From assembly GCF_020216065.1 (NCBI RefSeq), contig NZ_JAIWNA010000012.1:1-50247 (forward strand): DNA of 50,247 nt, in the 5' to 3' direction. Below, in pieces: positions 22,751 through 31,797 of this stretch (positions are counted from its first letter, which is position 1; each line of letters starts with the position of its first letter). The stretch is from Nocardia rosealba (GTDB lineage Bacteria > Actinomycetota > Actinomycetes > Mycobacteriales > Mycobacteriaceae). The notes beneath the pieces were generated by a model. The model did no database searches and was not told the DNA's origin. It saw nothing but the letters and a program-made list of their open reading frames with translations. Made by a program: the position numbers and the translations under genes.

Positions 22751-23929
22751 TCAGGCGCGGAGGGCGGCCTTGGCGATGTTGTGGGCGATGGTGCCGAGGC
22801 GGGTGAGGCGAGCGTCGCCGAGGGGCGTGAGTTTGCCGCCGAGCCGGTTGGTGACGAAGGCGAGGGACAGACCGGTTTCCGGGTCGGCGAAGGCGCCGGA
22901 GCCGCCGAGACCGAAGTGGCCGAAGGCCGAGATCGGCTCGGCCCGTGAGGGTTTCATCGGCACGCCGTGGTAGCCCATCGCCCACGGGATGCGGAAGGCG
23001 AGCACATAGTCGGGGGTGAAGACCTGCCGGGTGGCGGCGCGGCGAATCGTGTCGGGGGACAGGATACGGGTGCCGCCGAGTTCGCCGCCGTTGGCCAGGG
23101 CGCCGTAGACGCGGGCCAGAGCCCGGGCGGAGAAGACACCGTTGACGCCGGGCATCACCGCGTCGTGCACGCGCGGGTCGACGATGAGGTCGGCGAAACC
23201 GCGCGGGGTGGTTTCGGCCGCCGCCGCGAATCGGGTGCGGGTGAGCAGGTCGGAACCGCGCTCCCAATCCATGCCTGCGGCGGTGAGGCGGGGGAAGGTG
23301 GTGGCGATGCGATGACGTTCCCCGGCGGGCACGCGGAACCAGAGTTCCTCCGCGTCGAGAGGTTCGGCGAGTTCGGTGCGAACCACGTCGACGAATTCGC
23401 GACCAGTGACGCGCTGCACCAGCTCGGCGGCCAGGTGCCCGTAGCTGATTCCGTGGTAACCACTGGTGACGAGATGACGCGGGTCCGGGGTGGCGGCGGC
23501 GAGCGCGGCGGTGACCGCCTTGTCGTCGAGGAAGGTGTCGATCGGCCCGGAGATCAGGCCGCGCAATCGGTGCAGCCCGGCTCGGTGGGTGAGCACGTCG
23601 CGGACCGTGATGCGGCCCTTGCCCGCCGCCGCGAACTCGGGCCAGTATTCGGCGACCGGGGTGTCGTAGTCGAGCTCGCCACGCTCGGCGAGCTGGTGAA
23701 TCACCGTGGACGCCACGCCTTTTCCGGTGGAGAAGGCCAGCGCCACCGAGTCCGCCGTCCACGGCACACCCGGGCGCGCGTACCCGGCCCAGACATCGAC
23801 CACCGGTTCGCCGTGCAGGTACACGCACAGCGCGCCACCCCCGTGCGAAGGCTTACGGAACAATTGATCGAACACGGTGACCAGACGGACGAAACGGCGA
23901 TCCACCGACTGCGCTGTCGAAACTCCCAT
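22751..23929 (-). CDS. Serine hydrolase, class C beta-lactamase/EstB family
   Basis: A 392-residue penicillin-binding-protein-like serine hydrolase. The nucleophile motif is STGK (Ser67, Lys70), and the second motif reads YGH (Tyr163) where classical beta-lactamases have YxN, a pattern seen in EstB-type esterases. Towards the C-terminus FGHFGLGGSGAFADP is typical of the subfamily. It is likely a cytoplasmic or cell-wall esterase or peptidase rather than a true beta-lactamase; no signal peptide is evident. Adjacent ATG codons at 23929 and 23932 are equally possible starts. Confidence 0.88.
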   Translation of the reverse strand: MGVSTAQSVDRRFVRLVTVFDQLFRKPSHGGGALCVYLHGEPVVDVWAGYARPGVPWTADSVALAFSTGKGVASTVIHQLAERGELDYDTPVAEYWPEFAAAGKGRITVRDVLTHRAGLHRLRGLISGPIDTFLDDKAVTAALAAATPDPRHLVTSGYHGISYGHLAAELVQRVTGREFVDVVRTELAEPLDAEELWFRVPAGERHRIATTFPRLTAAGMDWERGSDLLTRTRFAAAAETTPRGFADLIVDPRVHDAVMPGVNGVFSARALARVYGALANGGELGGTRILSPDTIRRAATRQVFTPDYVLAFRIPWAMGYHGVPMKPSRAEPISAFGHFGLGGSGAFADPETGLSLAFVTNRLGGKLTPLGDARLTRLGTIAHNIAKAALRA

Positions 23930-24035
23930 CATCCGAGCATGCCAAATCACCCATGGGACCGGTCGGTACGGTGATCTTTTCCTGACCGTCACATCCGGCA
24001 GCGTGGGCGCAATACTCGGGTCATAGCGTGCACGC

Positions 24036-24758
24036 ATGTCCTCGAGACGACGATCGGCGCTGCTCGCGAGGCTTGTGGTGGACGAACCCGGTAGGCCACA
24101 GGTGATCCTGGGCGAACTGCGCCGCGTGATCCTCGACGGTGCCGTCCCGCCGTGCACCGTGATCCCGCTGCGCGAGGTGGCCGTACTGTTCGGGGTGAGT
24201 CACATCCCGGTGCGCGAAGCGCTGAAAACCCTGATCGGGGAGGGGCTGGTCACCCACCGCCCGCAGCGCGGGTACCAGGTCGCGCAGCTGACGGCGCGTG
24301 AACTACGGGAGATGTACATCGTGCGCGACACCCTGGAATCGGCCTCGCTCGCCGCGGCCGCGCTGTCGGCGGACGACGCCGAACGCGCCGAACTGCTCGC
24401 CGTGAACGACCTGCTCGAGCAGGCGATCCTCGACGACGACCCGGCGGCGTATCAGCGCCAGTCACGCTGTTTTCACGTGGCGCTGACCCGCCCGTCGCGC
24501 ATGTTCCGCCTGTTGCAGATGCTCGAATCCGCCTGGAATGTCACCGAACCCGTGCAATCGATGGTGCACATCGACCGCGCCGACCGTGAGCTCCTGCACA
24601 CCGACCACCTCGCGATGCTCGACGCCTTCCTCGCCCGAGATGTGGCCCGTCTGCTCGTCACGGCCGAAGAGCACCATCGACGACTCGAATCGGTGATCGC
24701 GACCCTTCCCACCGACACCGGTCTGCTCGCGCCGGAGAATATATCTTCGGCGCAATAG
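24036..24758 (+). CDS. GntR-family regulator, FCD subfamily
   Basis: A 240-residue GntR protein with the N-terminal winged HTH at about 22-85 (IPLREVAVLFGVSHIPVREALKTLIGEGLVTHRPQ contains the family core) and an all-helical FCD effector domain with the metal-binding pattern (MYIVRDTLES, then the His residues of RCFHVAL and HTDHLAMLDAF). It precedes the permease and racemase genes on the same strand by 83 bp and probably controls them, with a hydantoin, allantoin or related small molecule as effector. Confidence 0.9.
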   Translation: MSSRRRSALLARLVVDEPGRPQVILGELRRVILDGAVPPCTVIPLREVAVLFGVSHIPVREALKTLIGEGLVTHRPQRGYQVAQLTARELREMYIVRDTLESASLAAAALSADDAERAELLAVNDLLEQAILDDDPAAYQRQSRCFHVALTRPSRMFRLLQMLESAWNVTEPVQSMVHIDRADRELLHTDHLAMLDAFLARDVARLLVTAEEHHRRLESVIATLPTDTGLLAPENISSAQ

Positions 24759-24841
24759 CGGCGAAATTCGCGGGAAACCGCAGGGCAACTGCTCAAACCT
24801 ACGGTCATCGCAGCAGCTGAACCCTTCGGATGGGAACGACC

Positions 24842-26329
24842 ATGACCGATACCATCACCGTCGCCACCGGTGCGCCCGCCACTGATCCGCCCGCCTACGA
24901 TCCACGATTGACCAACGAGGATCTCGCACCGCTGCGCAAGCAGACGTGGGGCACCTACAACATCTTCGCGTTCTGGATGTCGGACGTGCACAGCGTCGGC
25001 GGATATGTCACCGCGGGAAGCCTTTTCGCACTCGGTCTGGCGAGCTGGCAGGTTCTCGTCGCCCTGCTGATCGGCATCGTCATCGTCTACTTCTTCTGCA
25101 ATCTGGTCGCCAAACCGAGCCAGGTCACCGGTGTTCCGTATCCGGTGATCTGCCGGAGCGCGTTCGGAGTGCTCGGTGCCAATATCCCGGCGATCATTCG
25201 CGGACTGATCGCGGTGGCCTGGTACGGAATTCAGACCTTCCTCGCCTCCGCCGCACTGGATGTGGTTCTGGTGAAACTGTTTCCGGGTCTGGCGCCGTAC
25301 GCCGTCACCGCCGACTACGGTTTTCTCGGTTTGTCGGCGCTGGGCTGGGGCAGCTATCTGCTGTTGTGGGTGGCGCAGGCGTGCGTGTTCTGGCGTGGCA
25401 TGGAATCCATCCGCAAGTTCATCGATTTCTGTGGTCCCGCCGTGTATGTCGTGATGTTCGTGCTCTGCGGTTACCTGATCTCGCGCGCCGGCTGGAGTGC
25501 CATCGACCTGAACCTGGGGGAGGTGACCCACACCGGCTGGGCGTCGGTGCCGGTGATGCTCGGCGCGATCGCCCTCGTGGTGTCCTACTTCTCGGGTCCG
25601 ATGCTCAACTTCGGTGACTTCTCCCGCTACGGCAAAAGTTTTGCGGCCGTGAAGACCGGCAACCTACTGGGCCTGCCGGTGAACTTCCTGCTGTTCTCCC
25701 TGCTCGTGGTGATCACCGCCTCGCTGACGGTGCCCGTCTACGGCGAGCTCATCACCGATCCGGTCGCCACCGTCGCCCGCATCGATTCCACGTTCGCGAT
25801 CGTGCTCGGCGCGCTCACCTTCACCATCGCCACCATCGGCATCAATATCGTCGCCAACTTCATCTCGCCCGCGTTCGACTTCTCCAATGTGAGCCCGCAA
25901 CGAATCAGCTGGCGCGCGGGCGGGATGATCGCCGCGGTCGGTTCGATCCTGATCACGCCCTGGAATCTCTACAACAATCCCGAGGTGATCCACTACACGC
26001 TCGAGGTGCTCGGCGCCTTCATCGGACCGCTGTTCGGCGTGCTGATCTGTGACTACTACCTGGTGCGCAAGCAGAAGGTGATCGTCGACGACCTCTTCAC
26101 CATGTCGGAGCAGGGCAGCTACTACTACCGCAAGGGCTACCACCCCGCCGCGATCGTCGCCACCGCGGTCGGCGCGGGAGTCGCGGTGTTCCCGGTGCTG
26201 GCCAATGGTTTGCGCGGCATGCACACCGCGGCTCAGTACAGCTGGTTCATCGGCTGCGGCCTCGGTTTCGCCACTTACTACCTGCTCACCGCCGCCAGGC
26301 GCCGGACCCGGCCGGAGGTTCTCGCCTGA
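24842..26329 (+). CDS. NCS1-family nucleobase/hydantoin/allantoin permease
   Basis: A 495-residue transporter with about 12 membrane helices of the Nucleobase-Cation-Symport-1 family. Recognisable are the N-terminal WGTYNIFAFWMSDVHSVGGY, the conserved SQVTGVPYPVICRSAFGVLG loop and GPAVYVVMFVLCGYLI. Mhp1 (hydantoin) and PucI/allantoin permeases share this architecture. Coupling to a hydantoin-racemase-type gene favours hydantoins or allantoin. ATG 24842 is preferred over 24830 because a GGAACG stretch precedes it. The stop overlaps the racemase start (TGATG). Confidence 0.88.
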   Translation: MTDTITVATGAPATDPPAYDPRLTNEDLAPLRKQTWGTYNIFAFWMSDVHSVGGYVTAGSLFALGLASWQVLVALLIGIVIVYFFCNLVAKPSQVTGVPYPVICRSAFGVLGANIPAIIRGLIAVAWYGIQTFLASAALDVVLVKLFPGLAPYAVTADYGFLGLSALGWGSYLLLWVAQACVFWRGMESIRKFIDFCGPAVYVVMFVLCGYLISRAGWSAIDLNLGEVTHTGWASVPVMLGAIALVVSYFSGPMLNFGDFSRYGKSFAAVKTGNLLGLPVNFLLFSLLVVITASLTVPVYGELITDPVATVARIDSTFAIVLGALTFTIATIGINIVANFISPAFDFSNVSPQRISWRAGGMIAAVGSILITPWNLYNNPEVIHYTLEVLGAFIGPLFGVLICDYYLVRKQKVIVDDLFTMSEQGSYYYRKGYHPAAIVATAVGAGVAVFPVLANGLRGMHTAAQYSWFIGCGLGFATYYLLTAARRRTRPEVLA

Positions 26330-27060
26330 TGCGTATCCGGGTCGTCAATCCGAATACCACCCGGGCGATGACCGACACGATCGAGCAGTGCGCCCGGGCT
26401 GTCGTCGGCGCGGGCACAGTGCTCGACGCGGTCACCTCCGCGACCGGACCGGTCTCGATCGAAAGCCACTACGACGAGGCGATGAGCGTGCCCGGGCTGC
26501 TGGCGGCCATTCGGCAAGGTGAGGCCGCCGGGGTCGACGGCTACGTCATCGCCTGTTTCGGTGATCCGGGCCTGGACGCCGCACGCGAACTGGCAACCGG
26601 ACCGGTGATCGGGATCGCGGAGGCGGCGATGCGAACAGCGAGCCACCTGGGCCGGGGCTTCAGCGTCGTGACCACCCTCCAGCGCACCACAGGCCGCGCG
26701 GTGGATCTGGCCGAACACTATGGGCTGCAACGTTTCTGCTACGGAGTGCACGCGTGCGAACTACCCGTGCTCGCGCTGGACACCGACCCGGATGCACGCA
26801 AGGTCGTCACCGAAGCGTGCCGGGCGGCGGTGCTGGCCGACGGTTCCGACGCCGTCGTCCTGGGCTGTGCCGGAATGGCGGATCTCTGCGCGCACATCCG
26901 TGCGGAGATCGGCGTGCCGGTGATCGACGGTGTCGCGGCGGCCACGTTGACCGTGCAATCGCTGCTCACACTCGGACTGCGCAAGTCGGGCAGCGGCGAG
27001 TTCGCGACACCGCCGACGAAGCTCTATACCGGGTTGCTGGAATCGTTCGGGTCGGAATAG
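26329..27060 (+). CDS. Hydantoin/allantoin racemase (Asp/Glu racemase superfamily)
   Basis: A 243-residue cofactor-independent racemase. It starts with RVVNPNTTRAMT, the usual N-terminus of HyuE-type proteins, and has the two catalytic cysteines, Cys76 (IACFGDPG) and Cys180 (LGCAGMADL). It would interconvert enantiomers of 5-substituted hydantoins or allantoin. The ATG overlaps the permease stop, so the pair is an operon. No hydantoinase, carbamoylase or allantoinase gene lies in this window, so the downstream steps must be encoded elsewhere. Confidence 0.9.
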   Translation: MRIRVVNPNTTRAMTDTIEQCARAVVGAGTVLDAVTSATGPVSIESHYDEAMSVPGLLAAIRQGEAAGVDGYVIACFGDPGLDAARELATGPVIGIAEAAMRTASHLGRGFSVVTTLQRTTGRAVDLAEHYGLQRFCYGVHACELPVLALDTDPDARKVVTEACRAAVLADGSDAVVLGCAGMADLCAHIRAEIGVPVIDGVAAATLTVQSLLTLGLRKSGSGEFATPPTKLYTGLLESFGSE

Positions 27061-27061
27061 G

Positions 27062-27415
27062 TCAGGCGTCGGCCAGCTCGCCGGTCAGGGCGTCGAGCAC
27101 CGCGTCGAGATTGTCGACGTCGACGACCAGGCGCGTGAAGTCGGGTCCGTTCAGGTCGATGCGGACCGCGTTCCCACCGAAAGTGGTGTCCCAGAACTCT
27201 TTCCGGCCCTTGCCCCGGTAGACGCCCGCGGCGATCACGCCGGGGATGAAGGTGCCTGGCGCGCGGACCCACGGCGGGCGCAGATCCACCTCGGCGGTGG
27301 CGATCTCGGTGATGGCGGCACGGTCGATCACGACCTGCTGGCGCAGCGCGAGCAGCCGATGCCCACCGAGTACATGGACCGTCACCGTGTCGTTGTCGAC
27401 CTCGAGCTCGACCAT
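27062..27415 (-). CDS. Conserved hypothetical protein (PH-like fold suspected)
   Basis: A 117-residue soluble protein beginning MVELEVDNDTVTVHVLGGHR. The alternation of short beta strands, the segment GTFIPGVIAAGVYRGKGRKEFWD and a final helix suggest a small PH-domain-like fold, common in actinobacterial proteins of unknown role. No catalytic motif is seen. The ATG at 27415 is preferred to that at 27433 because GAGG lies just upstream of it. Ends one base from the end of the convergent racemase gene. Confidence 0.65.
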   Translation of the reverse strand: MVELEVDNDTVTVHVLGGHRLLALRQQVVIDRAAITEIATAEVDLRPPWVRAPGTFIPGVIAAGVYRGKGRKEFWDTTFGGNAVRIDLNGPDFTRLVVDVDNLDAVLDALTGELADA

Positions 27416-27669
27416 CACTACCTCACTCACCATCTGCGGAAACGTTCCCTGTCGAGAGTGCTCCCGTGGCCTGGCTTGCGACTGTGGCGAAGCTGTGAGT
27501 TAGCCAAGGAAGTTCTTCGCATAGCCAAATGTAGATATACGCATCTATCCGGGTTGCGTTCCGAATGCAGCTCGCCGAGGGATGGTCGAGAAAAATGGCA
27601 AGGAGGGGACGGGTGTGCCCGGTGGTCGATGGCGACTACCGGGCACTCCGAGGGCATGTCAGTCAGCGG
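27416..27669. other. Intergenic region downstream of the 2-MIB operon
   Basis: No gene is supported here. The central part (about 27500-27560) is markedly more AT-rich than the surroundings and contains the inverted repeat TAGAT-ATACGC-ATCTA (27532-27547). It probably carries the promoter of the small gene at 27415 and the end of the 2-MIB operon transcript, though no strong terminator hairpin was found. Confidence 0.4.
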
Positions 27670-28545
27670 TCAGCAGGCGACCTTGTCCGCCACGATCAGC
27701 AGATACTGGAAGCTCCCCTCCCGGTACGCCGTGAGAAACGGCTGTTCCACCCCGGTCGCGAGTTCCGAATGGGTCCGCAGATCCCAGTACGGAATCGTGT
27801 CCGGTGTCAGATCGATGACCGTGGTCGGCACCAGACCGTTCTCCGACAGCGCACGGAAGTACTCGCTGCGCGGATGGATCATGCAGCCGTAGTGGGCGTC
27901 GATCCAGCTCACCGATGCGGACCGGCCGCCGATGACATCGTTGGAGCAGCCCGTGATGCACACATAGCGCCCACCCGGTTCCAGCACGCGGGAGAACTCC
28001 GCGAAAAGGGGGAACAGATCGACGTACATGGTCGTCTCGTTGGTCCACACGGCCCGTACCGACTCGTCGTCGAAACCGGTGTCGAGCATATTGCGGAAGT
28101 GGAAGCGCACCCGATCGGAGACACCGCGTTCGACGGCCTGGTCGTTGGCGAATCCGACCTGATACTCGGAGATGCTCACCCCGTCGACCGAACAGCCGAA
28201 GCGCTCGGCGGCCATGAAGCTGGTTCCGCCGCGACCCGAACCGCCGTCGAGGAGGCGGTCGGCGGGGGTGATGGCGCCGAGGTTGTCGAGGAGGAGGTCG
28301 GCCTGGGCGGTCTCGAGGCGGTGCAGTTCGCGCACAAGGCGCTCCTGCCGGGTGTCCTCGGGACCTTCGATGACCGACCAGTCGGGTTCACCGATGCCGT
28401 AGTGGTGGTGGTAGAGGCCGTCCACCTCGCCGAGCTTCGTGTTGACCCGGTCGTCGTTGGGATTGTTGTTCCAGTAGGCAGCGACCGAACGCTGGTAGGT
28501 GGTGCGCAGGACGGTGCTGTCGGTGTGGGCGTTCGCGATGGTCAT
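27670..28545 (-). CDS. Geranyl diphosphate 2-C-methyltransferase
   Basis: A 291-residue SAM-dependent methyltransferase, the usual length for GPP 2-C-methyltransferases. The SAM motif is LLDGGSGRGGTSF (about 98-110), and SISEYQVGFAN, WTNETTMYVDLF and VLEPGGRYVCITG follow as in the GPPMT family. It methylates C2 of geranyl diphosphate to 2-methyl-GPP, the substrate of 2-methylisoborneol synthase. Its ATG overlaps the synthase stop codon (ATGA), giving translational coupling. Last gene of the encapsulin operon. Confidence 0.93.
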   Translation of the reverse strand: MTIANAHTDSTVLRTTYQRSVAAYWNNNPNDDRVNTKLGEVDGLYHHHYGIGEPDWSVIEGPEDTRQERLVRELHRLETAQADLLLDNLGAITPADRLLDGGSGRGGTSFMAAERFGCSVDGVSISEYQVGFANDQAVERGVSDRVRFHFRNMLDTGFDDESVRAVWTNETTMYVDLFPLFAEFSRVLEPGGRYVCITGCSNDVIGGRSASVSWIDAHYGCMIHPRSEYFRALSENGLVPTTVIDLTPDTIPYWDLRTHSELATGVEQPFLTAYREGSFQYLLIVADKVAC

Positions 28546-29891
28546 CGGTCGTCCTCTCGTGATGCGGTGTCGTCGTGGTACCGGCGGCTGTCGGCGTGCC
28601 AGGCGCGGTTGCCGCCCATCCAGGCCCACAGGCCCGTCAGGAATCGGCGCAATTGCGGTGAACCCGCGGCGGCCAAGGGTGCGGCCTCGCGTTCGAAGCG
28701 GTGCATGAGTTCGTCGTGGATCTCGGCGGTGCGCAGCACGGCATCAGCCCGGCTGCACCCCTCCTCGGCGGCGAGAACGGTCGGCAGGTTGAACTCCCGG
28801 CCACCCGAAAGGTCTTCGCGCGCCATCGAATACAGATCGTTGACCATCTGTGCGGCCAGTGCCGCGGTGGTGACGACCCGCCGGACGGCCGGGTCGGTGT
28901 ACTCGGGTGCGCCGAGTTCGTAGCGGCCGACCGCGTCGATCGGCGCCATACACGGCAGGAAACTGTGCGGTTGCCGGTTGGTCAGGTACTCCCACACCGG
29001 CGGCATCCGCCCCGCCGCTCGCCAGCCCGCCTCGGCGCCGAGGGCGATGAACCAGCCCGCGATCTCGGTCCGGAGCCTGGCCAGCTGGGCGTCGCTCGCG
29101 TACCCCGCCAGATGCGCGAACGAGGTGCGGAACGCGCGCAGGATCGGGTCGGCCTGCATGGCCTGTTCGAGCCGTGGCGCGTAGCGCATGGGCAGGTGCG
29201 CCGGGTCCATGGCGGCGGCGGCGAGTTCGAGCCGTGGCCCGAGTTCGGCGGCGGCGCTGGACGGGGTGCCGTCGGGTGCGGTGTCGCCAGGGGCGTCCTC
29301 CTCGCAGTAGTAGTCGTCGACCGACCATTCGGCGACAGCGCAGCGCGCCGCGGCGAGCAGCAGATCGGGGTCGTCGCAGTCGGGGTGGGCCAGCATGATG
29401 AGCCTGCCGAAATCGGCTTTGCCGAGTTCGTCGAGACGGCCCTCGTACAGGCCGATCTCGGCGGCCCAGGCGAGCAGGCCGACATTGACGGCTTCGGCCA
29501 GGGCGGGGTCGTCGCGTTCCGGCGGCGGGCAGTAGAGCGCCGGGATGTCTCGTCTGCCGCTGCTTTCGGGTTGCTCGGTGGGGCGGTGCGCGAGGAGCGA
29601 AACCTGCAGGCCCGACGTGCCGAGCCCGGTCGGACCGCGCAGCCGGTGCGCGGTGGGCGGGTTCACCACATCGGACGTGCCGCTCCGTGCCACCGAGGTG
29701 GATGCCGCGAGCCGGGGGATTCGACCGATGAGCTCCGTGCCGTGATTCGAGTGGAGCGCGAAGGGCCGGGCGACCGGTGACGCACCCGCGAACACGTCAG
29801 CCGGGGCGGTCGCACCGTTTAACAGGGCGACGACCGTCGCGGCGAGGTCGCCGGCCGCCGGGGGAGCGGCGGCTCTGCTGAGCAGGGACAT
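28542..29891 (-). CDS. 2-Methylisoborneol synthase
   Basis: A 449-residue class I terpene cyclase that converts 2-methyl-GPP to 2-methylisoborneol. The Mg2+ motifs are DDYYCEE (192-198) and the NSE triad NDLYSMARE (Asn351, Ser355, Glu359). About 115 residues precede the catalytic domain; they are rich in Ala, Pro, Ser and Gly and include GPTGLGTSGL near 87-96, and so are probably disordered. In family 2 encapsulin systems such N-terminal extensions serve as cargo-loading domains. It starts 11 bp after the encapsulin stop codon. The 2-MIB call is strong because the methyltransferase partner follows directly. Confidence 0.94.
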   Translation of the reverse strand: MSLLSRAAAPPAAGDLAATVVALLNGATAPADVFAGASPVARPFALHSNHGTELIGRIPRLAASTSVARSGTSDVVNPPTAHRLRGPTGLGTSGLQVSLLAHRPTEQPESSGRRDIPALYCPPPERDDPALAEAVNVGLLAWAAEIGLYEGRLDELGKADFGRLIMLAHPDCDDPDLLLAAARCAVAEWSVDDYYCEEDAPGDTAPDGTPSSAAAELGPRLELAAAAMDPAHLPMRYAPRLEQAMQADPILRAFRTSFAHLAGYASDAQLARLRTEIAGWFIALGAEAGWRAAGRMPPVWEYLTNRQPHSFLPCMAPIDAVGRYELGAPEYTDPAVRRVVTTAALAAQMVNDLYSMAREDLSGGREFNLPTVLAAEEGCSRADAVLRTAEIHDELMHRFEREAAPLAAAGSPQLRRFLTGLWAWMGGNRAWHADSRRYHDDTASREDDR

Positions 29892-29902
29892 GGCCCGACC
29901 GT

Positions 29903-31309
<1,407 letters not shown>

Positions 31310-31797
31310 AGCATCCTCACCTCGAGTGGATTCGGGTACGGCCGATCGACCTGTCGTCGTGTGACGACAGGTTGGGGCGTTGGTGAAGCGAATGCGAATG
31401 GTCCTGCGCGGGTCGACCCCGGCGTGTGAAACGTGTTGCACGAAAAGTGATGTGCGGCAGAGCGTTCCGGACGACAACGATGTTAGGTGCTGGACGGCTT
31501 GCTCGCGCACGATCGCGAAAAATCGGGTCCTGACCGGGAGATCCCTTGTGCGATAGGCGATTGCGGACACGGCGGTGTCCGTGAACGGCCGGTCGAACAC
31601 CTGGACTTCCGGCTCCGCAACACGCTCGTTTCGGACCGCGGCCGCGCCGGTGACGAAGGGGCCACCGACCGGCGTGGTGTGACATGAAACGCCGCAACAT
31701 GCGGCCTGTCACAGCCGACACATAATGGAGGTCCGGTGTGGTTAGCTCATATGAGCACATCGGGGTGTGTGAGGTGCATCACAGTCGGTAGGGTCAG
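31310..31797. promoter_or_regulatory. Divergent control region of the encapsulin operon and the lipase/ligase gene
   Basis: A 488-bp stretch with no supported gene. On the minus side it holds a perfect palindrome, ACCTGTCGTC-GTGT-GACGACAGGT (31349-31372), about 40 bp before the encapsulin ATG. On the plus side are the 12-bp palindrome GCTCATATGAGC (31745-31756), a short hairpin GCCGC-AACAT-GCGGC near 31690, and a CATAAT hexamer near 31720 that may belong to the promoter of the gene at 31798. Short reading frames in this region lack ribosome-binding sites and family resemblance. Confidence 0.5.
31349..31372. promoter_or_regulatory. Palindrome upstream of the encapsulin gene
   Basis: ACCTGTCGTC pairs perfectly with GACGACAGGT around a GTGT spacer, giving 10-bp arms. 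It ends 40 bp from the encapsulin start codon. It could be a repressor operator or a leader hairpin in the 5' untranslated region. No local regulator gene accompanies the operon. Confidence 0.55.

Noticed and set aside
31487..31687. A 66-codon plus-strand frame in the encapsulin control region
   Set aside because: No ribosome-binding site, atypical composition, and no resemblance to a family.
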